From positions 393,727 through 457,726 of the forward strand of contig KB722750.1 of assembly GCA_000349905.1 (NCBI GenBank): a DNA stretch of 64,000 nucleotides, written 5' to 3'. This stretch comes from Volvariella volvacea V23. Taxonomy: Eukaryota; Basidiomycota; Agaricomycetes; Agaricales; Pluteaceae. The notes under the pieces are model-generated. The model had not been told where the DNA came from. It was given only the letters and a program-made list of their open reading frames with translations, and ran no database searches. How positions within the stretch are numbered: the first letter of the stretch is position 1; each line of letters starts with the position of its first letter. Of this stretch, positions 50,102 to 60,715 are shown in pieces. Both the position numbers and the translations under genes were made by a program.

Positions 50102-50931
50102 ACACGCTAGCCAACAAGGGGGATCCAAGACTGGTGGAGGAGTTGGAGAAAGTCGAAACGGGAATTGGCGACCGACGCGCACGGTTGTAATGCACCAAGA
50201 TCGACAATTGATTGCTTGTTTACTCTCTATCTTATGTCGCGCTTACTGTGTTTCCTTTCCTTCTTCTGCTGCACGTACCTTGTTGTCGTTCCGTTCATGT
50301 AATGTTTTCGTTTCATGATCGCAGGTCGTTTCTGGTATACATACATGCGTTTATATATAGATAGAATTCAATGCCAATGCTATGACTGCCCACGCCGCAC
50401 CAATGTCTGGTTCTGGATTGAATGTTAACCGTCAGACGCACTTCAACTTTCTTCTTTCCGACCAAGATGCAATACCAGAACACACCAGCTGACAACATCT
50501 ATATCACTTGTGTAGAATTGCAGCTATGTATATACAAACATTGACCGGACCAGACTATAACACCAAAGCACTAAAAAGGAACCATTGTACCCCGCAGCCC
50601 ATCCAAGCCGACATCCAAATCGCAAACCAGGTCTAAGCAATATTAATGGTAAGCAAGGATTATGAACTCGGAGCCTGACGAGCGTGGGGAACGGGAACGA
50701 GACGGAGATGAATGTACAGGGCGTTGACGATGGTACCCATGTGGGTATCATCGCCGACGGAGGAACGGAGGGAGGAGGTAAAGTTATATCACGAATACCG
50801 GAGTGTTCAATAAAGAAACCAATAAAACAAGGGGGGAGGAAGCAGCTCGCAGCCTATTGGCGAAGGCGCGTGCAAGTGAGGAAGTTGTCAGGAGGCTGAA
50901 GCATGGCCACAGGCGGCCGTTAGGACGCAAT
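50102..50931. other. intergenic stretch between convergent genes
   Basis: Holds the 3' ends of Vps1 and the BCS1-like gene. No gene is seen. Confidence 0.45.
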
Positions 50932-53923
50932 TTACGAGCTGGACTCCTCAGTCTTAACGGCAACCCATTTCTCTTTCTTGCCGGCGGGTAAAGCAGATTC
51001 TTCAGTCTCCTTCTTGTCATTTTCCTCTTCGGAAGTCACGCTCTCCTCAGTATCGGCGTCAACGCCAGTAGTGGTCTCAGACTCAGAGGATGACGAGGAG
51101 GATGTGTCAGTCTGTACGACAGCCTCCGTCTTTGAAGATGAGTTGCTTGTGGTGGATGAAGATGAAGTGGACTCCTTCTCCTTTTCCTTCTCAGCGGAGC
51201 TCGAAGACTCACTCTTCGTCGTTGATGACGATGAGGATTCTGCTGGTCTGATCTTTTTCACTTTCGAGCGTGAGTCCTTACGTTCAACCTTCTATAAATG
51301 CGCGTCAGGAATTTATAATGTAGGTCAGCAGAGCATGCGAACGTACCTCCTTCTCTTTCTCTCTCTTGGCATCCTTTTCCTCCTTCTCCTTTTCTTCTTT
51401 CTGTTCGTAAGGTTAGATCGTGCATCCTAGTTTAAGGACAGGGCCGCACCTCTTTCTTCTCCTTCTCCTCAGCCTCCTTCTTCTCTTTTGCCTCGCGCTA
51501 CAAAATCATGTCAGCGAATTGCCATATTGTAGTGCTAACCCAGATAAATACGAACCTCAGCCTTCTCCTTCTCAGCCTTGAGTTTTTCTCTTGTTTCACG
51601 CTCCTGGATCACCCATTCAGCGACCTCCTTGACGCATTCCTTCGGTCGTGTCTTGTTCTTTAATAGGTAACCTTGCAGAGCGGCAACCTAATCGACGGAC
51701 GCGTGGGCTCATTGGCAAAACATGCGCAGAGCCATTGCAAGTCAACTTACACTCAACTCTCCCTCTGGAATAGCCTCGGCAAACTTCTTAGCAAGCTCGC
51801 AAATTTCCTCTTCAGTCAGTAAAGGACTTGCGTGTGCATTGGCTTTACGTTTAGGAATGGGCAAATTCTTTTGAGAAGCATCCTTCTTGTCCGAAGAAGG
51901 AGCTGCATTTGGTGATGGCTTGAAGGGGAAGAAGCACTTGAAGATGCCCTCCGCTTGCCATTTTGTGGCATGCGTGAAATTCACCCAAACATCCATGCGC
52001 CCAGGGCGGCTGAGCGCAGGATCCAGACGCTCAATATGGTTGGTAGTGGCGAATAGTAGGCTAAGAGTATGGGGCGTGAGTACCAATAAAGGTTTAATAT
52101 CGGTACATTATTACTCACCGACCCTCAGCCGCAGCAACACCATCAAGACTGTTTAGTAGACCACTCAAACTCAGTGTAGAACCGTCCGAAGAGGACTCAT
52201 CAGAAGTTTTGGCTGTTGAGGCTGTGGGAGCCCCCGTATCCTTGGAATCACGGCTGACGGAACGAGTGAACGCAGCGTCCAAGTCTTCCAAAAGGAGAAT
52301 GCATCTATTGATGGATGTTTTTCGTCAAGGTTAACTCCGCAAGTGATCGTGAACCCCAACGTACCTGGTTGGCACGTTCCCCATTAATGTGGCAAGAGTG
52401 TTGTCGCTCATGCTGTTATTGAATCCGATCAGAGAGGCTCCTTCTCATTCCAGTGAGAATGAAGCATACCCCTTCGCCGATAGCGACACTACATAGATAT
52501 CCAGACCTAGCTCACCAGCTAGAGAGTGGATTAGAGAAGTCTTCCCACTAATGCAACGTCAGCAGGGGAAGGGTAACTGATGAATAACAACGAACCTGCC
52601 AGGTACGCCATGTAGGAGGTATCCACGTCGGAAGGGAATACCTAAGAATGCTTGTTAGGTACATCGGCAGAACTCGTGCCGTCATCTGTACGAACCTCGC
52701 TCCGCATACCTGAAGTTTCGTCACAACTCGTCAGCGAGCATACTTGGTTTGGGTGTTGGGAGGCCGCTTACCACTCCTCAGACGCAAGGAAGTCTTTGCA
52801 ATCTGCCAATAGCATATCCTTCACGCCAGGTTGGAGCACTATTGAGCTCATGGGGCGCTTTTGTCGTGCACCATTCCACCTCCAACAGCCGTAGGTCCTG
52901 TGACACACATCAGTTCAGGTTTGAGGCGCACGAGGATCCGGCTTACGTATCCGCTAGGAAAATATGAACCCGGTGTTCCGCATCCTTCTCATACTCCCGC
53001 TTTGCCTCCAGGACGAGCTTCTTCAAAATATCATTATTGCGCGCCACCACACTTGACGGAGTTAGCGGTTGTATGCGCCGGGTGACGAGCCAAATACCTG
53101 ATTTTTAATGCGCCGCCTCGACTATGATCGGGATATTTCTTGGTTCGTGTTATCTAGTCATACGACGTCAATTGCATAATCCCCCGAAGATGTCGAACAG
53201 CTTACCCGCAGCCAATGACCACGGTAGTATATTGTGTGAGTGGTATCTATTTAGGAGGGTAAGCGACTGCGGGAAATAGCATATACTCAGCCACGAACCA
53301 AGGCTTGGCATAAACGCCACCTTTCGCCGCCTCTTTCCGTGCACCAGCGATTCGTCCTCTTCCTGTTCCTCCTCCTCCTCCAGGTCTCCTGCTGTTGCTG
53401 TTGCGAGCCCGTTTCGGGTCACGGCGCGGGTGGTGATGTCAAATTCTCGGCTACGGCCCCATGCGGGTTGCTAATAATGGAAATCGTGGTTGAGTAGATG
53501 TCCTGGGAGTGGATGATGCGCATATATGCACCTTTGATAGCCAGTGCATCAGCCTGTATTGGAGAGTTAGCCAAGATAAGTGATAAGGCGTTGAATTCGT
53601 ACCAATCATATGGATAGTCCTCCTGGCTGAAGTGAGCTGTCAGGAAGAACGCTGCATTGTGGTGGCGGTTGGTCAATTACTGAGCAAGCAGGAGGAAGAA
53701 GGATATGCTTACAGTCAACAAAGCCGTTCCAAGCCGATATCGAAGCCCTTCTAGCGGTCTCCACGGTTCCTCCAATGACCACCAGTTTCTGTTGGTTGAT
53801 GACGCACATGGTGAGTCAGAGCGATAGGAACGGGAAGTAAGAGGAGAGACGACGTACGAGTGTGTCCTGGATGGCTGTGGTGCCCATCCCGAGGGGCGAT
53901 AGCATATTCTTTAGCGTATCCAT
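50932..53923 (-). CDS. BCS1-like AAA ATPase with a charged, serine-rich tail
   Basis: A multi-exon gene of the BCS1 clade of AAA ATPases. In yeast Bcs1 inserts the Rieske protein into mitochondrial complex III; mushrooms have several paralogues of unknown role. The start is the ATG at 53923, and the N-terminus codes an AIQDTL segment. The BCS1-specific part follows (TTRAVTRNG near 53400). Then come Walker A ([13 protein letters not shown] near 52550), Walker B ([15 protein letters not shown] near 52290), the second-region [20 protein letters not shown] near 52040, and RMDVWVNF. The last part is unusual: after the AAA domain a Lys/Glu coiled segment ([17 protein letters not shown]) leads to a poly-Ser/Thr/Glu tail ending at 50932. 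I see no clear transmembrane helix at the N-terminus, so mitochondrial location is uncertain. Confidence 0.8.
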
Positions 53924-56900
53924 GCGGAACAGATGTCGTGGCCGGGAGTGGGGAGGGAAAGAGGGCAAAGAGGGAAGGGGACGCGTCGGCCTTAAATGGG
54001 ATTGATATATGCCTCGTGTTTGGAAGACAGGGTTGCGCCTGCTAAAGAATGAATTCCGCGGCACCCTTTCCTTTTTTTTGGTGCATCACCCGATGTGAAC
54101 CTTTTTCATGGATAAAATTCGCCGTGCGAGTGCTGTTCATCCTTTGTTGGTCCCACAGATACAGCCTCTTACTAGTCTATTTGATATTCCAGTTCTTCCT
54201 GACGAGCATCCCACTGGTTCAACTGCGAATCCCACTGTTTTACAGCTCAGAACGGCGGGCAAGGGGTGTCAGGAAAATTGTTCCATCTCACCGAAATTCT
54301 CTGGGTTGCGTTACGTTTGCACTCAAAACTGTTTATGTAGATTCAACTCGAACCTGAGAAGTGGCGTCGACTGCGTTTCCAAATCGGTCGCCAGATCCAA
54401 TCTCAACCAGGGACTGGGTCCGGCTGCCCCGCTACCAGCGTCATCGAGAGTCAGCGCCATCGGCTGCGGCTGCGTTTGTAGGTGTCGTTCTGGTGGGTTG
54501 GCTTCTAATTTGAGAAAAGTGCTGCAAGTACGACGTGGAAGTGACCAAATGCGAGCGGTCAAGCACAGGAATTGAGTCGATGTGAGCAGTCCCGAGTCAA
54601 CCCCACCTGACAGAGTTACCACCAACAGACCTGCGATCAGCGCTCGCTTAACGGCGCTTGTGACCATCTCATCTCCCTTGCATTCCAACTAGACCCGTCC
54701 CAGCGGAACTACCAGCGCTTCCTGGTGGGTGGAGTAGGTCGGCCAGGACGCGTACTCATATGCTTGGAAACCAACAGGCGCCAATCAAGCCACAAACAAG
54801 GCAATCATACAAATATGGCGCCGATCTCCTGGAATTTGGCCAGGGGAGATAAGATCTTGCTGCCCTATATATCCCCACATCATCAAGATATTGCCTCCTG
54901 AATACCCACATGGCAAAATCGTGCTGAGCAAGGGCCCAAGGCTATTTAAGCGCTTAATTGCTCATGCAGTGCACCCCGCATCTCACACCGCACCAACGAC
55001 TTAAAGGGTTTCGTCACTTCCAGCTCTTGGGTGGTTTACTCATAGCACCGCAACATCGAGTAGGCTGGAGAAGAAATATCCGTGGTTTGTGACGTGGCCT
55101 CAATTTAAGTTACCTCGAGCACGGCGCGGCGGCACCTGGGAAAAGAGTATAGACATCGTTTTGCGCCTTCATCAGAGTACTGATTAAAGCTACCGGTGAT
55201 ACGTGGATGGCGAAAATACAAAATATAATGAGCCTCTGAATCTCTGTCCAATTTAACGAAGAGTTTTATCAGAGTGCAGACTAATATCACCAGAGCGGGA
55301 CTTTTCAACAGGTCAATCCAACCGACTGACATTGATGGATCAGTTATAACAAAACTTACCGAAATGGCATGAAACCCGGTATGTCCTGAGCGCTGCCATC
55401 TAAAGCGCAACATTGCCTAACCTCAAGACCCGTAGGACAAAGACACGTCGCAGTACTATCGCAGTACGTACTAGGCAGAAGTGGATGGTAGATTGTCACC
55501 CTGGCGATAATCAATCCTAGTTCCGTGCCCCGCGGAGGGAAGATACAGCCCTCTGGCCCAAATAGAGGATTATCTACGTCAGCTGATAATTGCATTGCGC
55601 TGGTTGACTCATACGGGCCCGCCCGTGCAATTCCTAGGCGACACCTTCTGACTGTCTTTTCCAATAATAAATTGGATTCACCACGATCCTGGCCTACGGT
55701 AACGTATAAGCCAGAAATAGCTGTTAATAAAGCTGCTCTGTTAAAGCGTTGTGCGGGCACCAAAGGCGGATCCAACCCCTGCGGTAGATTCATGCGCCTT
55801 CTCTTTCCTTACGAGAACCAGAATCCAGATAGTCACCTGAGGCTCATACGAAGGAGTCGGACCTGTGAACTGCCTAGTTCTTCAAGTATTATCCAACCCG
55901 CGGAAGGATACCTCCACGTGCAACTCACGCATCCGCCTCAATCCCAGTCGGCTGGGCACTGCAAATCCATTTACCTTCCTAGCGTTCCAATTACAGCGCA
56001 ACAAACTGCAACAAAGCGGCACTGGCGCGGCTGCGGGTGTTTACCCCTCGATCCCTCCCCTCGATTGATATTATCTTCGTTTTGGGTACAATACATCTCG
56101 AGAAAAAGAAGTTCTTCCAAAATCATCATTTGAGGGTGCAGCGTGACCTAGCAGGATCAGAGATACACCCAAATGTGGAAGTGGTCCCCTATTGATGAGT
56201 CCATCGAGATTGGTGGAATCCCCATGTTGACAGGGACAAATCTGGGGTAGAGTTCGGTGGTATCGCTACAACCACCAACTGCTACAACTGCTGTAGAGCA
56301 TCGTAATTCGTTTTTTGACGGTATTAGTTCTCCCGTTGACTTCCTTTATCCCTATCTGCCGAAATTTTGCCAAAAGGGTAGTGGAGAGTATGGAATACAT
56401 TGGCACGTGTGCTTGATATTAGTACAGCTGTTGAGTGCCCATAACAGCACGAGTAGAGGGTCATACACCCGACTAGACTAATATAATTCTTATCAAAGCG
56501 CCCAAATTAATCTCGACAGCATACAGCATACAGCTGAGCGCTGGAATTTTTGTATGGGTGAGGATCCGATTATAATCATACCAAGTTTGGGTATACGAAC
56601 GTGTAAAAACTATCGCTACCTATAACCAAACCGCTGGAATCTAGTAATACACACACAAATATAAGGAGACTTCAACTCGGATACTATCCGCCACTAGGAT
56701 TTCATTAAGGCAAGGATGACTGTATATACACATGTGTTCGTCATCCCTGATTCCTGTGGAGACTCAATGAACATAATCTCTCCTGCCATAGTGCTACACC
56801 CGGCTCTCGCAATACCAGAATTATCACTCTTGCGCCACTGATATCAAATCTCAATACCTTCTCATTTTCTCACTTTTTGCTGAAAGACCCCTCTTCCAAC

Positions 56901-59669
56901 AACCTTTGTCCCAGCCTCTAAACTGATCTCACTGGGATTCGGCCCGACTTAATAAACGCCACCACGCAAACCTTACGATAGCTCCAACATTCATGCCTCT
57001 GCCAGTGTCATCACAAACTTCGGGACCCTTGGAGACCGTCGTGCTGACATCGGCAGCAATCCTCCTGCCCTGTGGCGACGACTGCATCACGGTCAACATC
57101 CCGAGGCACTATTAGATTATTAACACTTTGTCTGCTGATGCTCGACTATGCCTTTCTGCAGCCAAAGTTTGATGAAGAGTGAGAACATACGTCACTTGAA
57201 TCTCGAGGAAGACACTCGGTCGTTATAGACAGATTGTTCGGAGACAGTCATGAAGAGCCTTGTGAGCTTTGTTGCTTGCATATGGGGTAGGAAGTATCAG
57301 ATGGCTGGGCTTTCGCTGACCGAGGCCGTTTCCGATAACATAACAGCACCGACGTTTCAGCATAGGAGTCTGATCATGACCTCAAATGTTTAGCTGAGTC
57401 CTATGGTTTAACCACGAAAAACGCGGAAGATCGGTAAGTTGGGGTTCACAATGAACACCGCAGTCATTTACCCCTAGAAGGCGTACTCCCAGCTGTGATT
57501 CTCAGGGTTTACTATGAACATAAGCGCAGCTGCAGGAGACGATCCTCAATCGACCCACAAAAAGCCAGTGTCCTGTCCAATGTCAACTTTCTGGTGGCGG
57601 CGTGGCCAGCGACTCCGGTGGACTCGGACGTCGCAGAACAGAACTGATGAGATGCCCATCGTCGTCTTGCATCTCCCTCAATCCAAGCAGATGGCGGTAA
57701 GGGTATACTACGGTTGGAGGATGGATTCGTGTCAAAAGTGGTGATTTGTATCCAAAGATAATATTTCTCACACCTTTGTCGGTCATCAACAATTGTAGGG
57801 GGAAATAGTTCAGCGATTGGAAGGGAGTCAAGGACTCAGAGGGTGCGGATAAAGGTAGAGTCCACCCTCTGAATGTAGGTGAGATAATTGATCACTGTCC
57901 ACCACAGATAGTGATTGCACCTGGGCTCAGCCTTGTGACGAGTGAATGGTATCTTGAACTCCCAGAATATGGCCTCTCCATCGTGGAACATACTATTGTC
58001 TGTAACCAGTACCTCCAATTTCCCTAACGCCAGGTACTTTATCCGTCTCCCATTCCATTCCGCATATCTAAAAGCCTACTCCGACCGCTCGGCAACGGAA
58101 AGCAAAGTGACGCCGAACTTCCATTCCGAAGAACACCGCGCTGAAGCCTGTTAGGCCATGGCTAAGTGCTAATAATTCAGAGTACTCGCGCGTCCCTTGA
58201 GGAGGCATCAGTTTGAGAGTTCAAGCTTCATTTCTTGGTCCAGATTCTCGCAGGGATGAATTTGAGAAGCATGCTAAACGGCGCACTTTGCACCTTAACG
58301 CCGCTCAAAAATTGATGGGTGGTGCACAGTGGAGGGACGAGAACCAGTAGCGCTGACATGGAGAAGAATGGATGTTATAGGCGCATCAGATCAAGACGTA
58401 TGCGGCGAGATGTGAACCGAATTGGGGGCTACGGGCGGTTCTCCCTTAGATGTTGAAGTGCACACGTTTCATGACAAAAGCGCGATATAAGATTTTGAGA
58501 GGGATTCCGAGGAAAGTGGAGACATCTATTAGTGCAACGCATTGAAACAAGGCTTTGTGAGTGCATGAAATATCAAGGAGCAACACCTACTCTGTCGCAC
58601 TAGACCAGAGTGGGAAGGTGTTCGAGGATCCCTGAGAAGCTGGGTAACTTGGTGAGGTGTTAATGCGATGCTTTCATCCCGGAACGTAGTTGGATTGGGG
58701 TGCGTAATGCACAGGAGTGGGGCGGGTACCCGCAGCAACTATGACCCTTATGAGCATCCGATGCTAGACGGTGATGCGCCACAAATGGCAATGCACAACC
58801 TTGAACGACCGCGGTAGTACCTGATGGAGAGCTGAGGTGCATTCAATTCGATTTGCCGGTGTGCTAAGATGTCATAGAAATCTTGCAATATTTCAAAGCG
58901 GCAGGCCAATGAGGCATAAATGAGATGGCACCTATGAATTAAATTAGATTAAAGTTCTTGACACGCGATGAACATTAACTAACTTATGCTTCACCATAAC
59001 GCGCGGATGACCGCACATCCGTGACAAAAGGTTAGAGTAAGGCCAAGAGGATGCCATGTGCAAAGTCGCCGAGTAGGAACTGATTAGAGCTTCCAAGTTC
59101 TCCGTCTGTTACACAGCGTGTTTGGGGTAGTTGGATAAGTACTAGAAAGAGATGAGCCTAACCTTCACTATCGTTGCCCGCTTAGCCTCTTCCACGCAAC
59201 CTGCTTCTATAAGGATTGTCCATCACCGGTCAGGGGAGGAGTGCTTGAGTAACACACGCATGTTCAGCTGATCGTTCATGGACATGATGCATGTAAGGTG
59301 GGTTGGAGGCCAAGAAGTGAGGCTGGCATTAGAGCAAAACTTTGCTCTTTCGAGCTAGTAGACAATCTCCGCCAATCGGGTAGACCGCCGAGATGTGTTC
59401 GGTCATTGGGCGATTGCATCAACAGGACAGGGGATGAAAGCTAAAATGACAAGATTCATAAGATGGAAGTACTTATCGGGTTCTACTCAGTTGGTCTTGC
59501 ACAGCCCAAGAGGAAGAGGTTGAGCTTATCCACGTAAATTAATGACATTGTATACGGCAGATATGGCAGATATATAGTACACATTTGAAATGGCCCTGAC
59601 GCGTAATGTAGGTTGTGCATGTGGAAAGCAAGGTAACAGAACTTACAAGCATAGCAAGAATATCTAGGT
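53924..59669. other. gene-poor region of 5.7 kb
   Basis: I found no gene I can support here. Several frames of 100-200 codons exist (54108-54575 plus, 54323-54688 minus, 55356-55793 minus, 55525-56133 plus) but they overlap on opposite strands and lack known motifs. The frame at 55356-55793 has a good donor site (GTAAGTTTTG) at its end and a Cys pattern (CDSTATCLCPTGLEVRQCC), so a small secreted-protein gene is possible. From about 56.2 to 59.6 kb frames are short and stops are frequent. No terminal repeats, transposase or reverse-transcriptase motifs were recognised. Confidence 0.4.
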
Positions 59670-60488
59670 CTAGTCTCTTCGTGTAAGGCTACCCAATTCC
59701 AATTCCTCCACGTCATCTTCGTCAGGTCGTATGGTTGGCACAGCCAAACCTTCCTTCATCTCCCTTTTGACACATAGTTGCTCCGCAACAATAATTGTAA
59801 ATATTGCACCAGAGATCATAACGAGCCAGAAGAATAGTGAAGTGGGTATTGAGGCAGAATAGTATGTCGTGAGCACAAGGTGGTTGAACACAAGCGTCAA
59901 GGCAAAGTCGAGGATAAGTCTTGGTTTCCGAACGAGATAATAAAGATAGTATATGCTGTTGAGGACACTGAGCAAGGAGTTGAGAACCACAGACTCGTAT
60001 GCACTTACTCTGCACCACATGCAATTATCCAGCAGAGGGCTATGATCCAGCCACGTAACGGGTCCATTCGTCCATCCCATAGGTGTTCTTGCCATGTAAA
60101 TCCGACTTTCTTACCACCACTCCACGCACCAGCATATGCATTCCACCACTCCCCGCCCTGTATTCCTCTTACAGTTGGCCGTCCAGCCATCTCTCTCCAA
60201 TCCATCACCATTCCTAAAGGGTGATTAGGCACAACCCTGAGAGTTATTCGACGTCACGCTTACCGACGTTGGCAGCACCCCCCTCGTAGGCAAGCGCGGT
60301 AGGTTCAGCGAAGTAGCTCAACAGCGGAGGTATGAATAAGGATAGCGTCAAGTAGTGGAGTGTCTGCATTGACACGATCTGTAGGCGTCAACCAGGATCA
60401 GTGAGAGCAATACAGGCAGCGAGTGAATATAACCACCCTGTGATATGAGCAGTATTGGGTCCCAGTTCGACGTTGGAGGGGGCGCCAT
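59670..60488 (-). CDS. sys1: Sys1 Golgi membrane protein
   Basis: Sys1 is a four-helix Golgi membrane protein that recruits the GTPase Arl3/ARFRP1 to the trans-Golgi. Four exons can be seen. They carry NWDPILLISQ; IVSMQTLHYLTLSLFIPPLL and FAEPTALAYEGGAANVG; MVMDWREMAGRPTVRG, AYAGAWSGGKKVG and PLRGWIIALCWIIACGA; and finally IYYLYYLVRKPRLILDFALT, FNHLVLTTYYSASIPTSLFF and VIVAEQLC-type residues before the stop at 59670. These match the Sys1 family block by block. The start is the ATG at 60488. Exon 1 ends CAG, but the next bases are GGTGGT, so no GT donor keeps the frame to exon 2. The ATG is 227 bp from the divergent peptidase gene. Confidence 0.92.
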
Positions 60489-60558
60489 GGTCGCGCATAT
60501 GAGTTGGGTCTGAACCCAACAATTAACGCAGTGATGGTGTTGGTCGTGAGGAAGGCGC

Positions 60559-60570
60559 TTAGGGTTAGGG
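60559..60570. promoter_or_regulatory. telobox-like TTAGGGTTAGGG
   Basis: Two full units of the fungal telomere repeat in the shared Sys1/peptidase promoter, 71 bp from the Sys1 ATG. In yeasts and other fungi such boxes bind Myb-type telobox proteins or Rap1-like factors. A chance match cannot be excluded. Confidence 0.35.
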
Positions 60571-60715
60571 TCTATGGTCGGCCGCGGCAATCAAATGAGG
60601 CACTAACTACCAACCGTCATAGCTATTCGCTTTATCCCCAGGCTTTCTCTTCAACCTCAACTTTCTTTGATTGTAGTTGACGGTACATTCCTTTGATTCC
60701 TTTCTTATCGTAGCC

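Noticed and set aside
53924..54064. Basic N-terminal extension of the BCS1-like protein that could look like a mitochondrial presequence
   Set aside because: The extended frame opens only with GTG. The first ATG in frame is at 53923.
54108..54575. 155-codon plus-strand frame
   Set aside because: No motifs. It overlaps an equally long minus-strand frame, and composition does not favour either.
55525..56133. 202-codon plus-strand frame
   Set aside because: It overlaps a minus-strand frame with a better splice signal and has no recognisable content.
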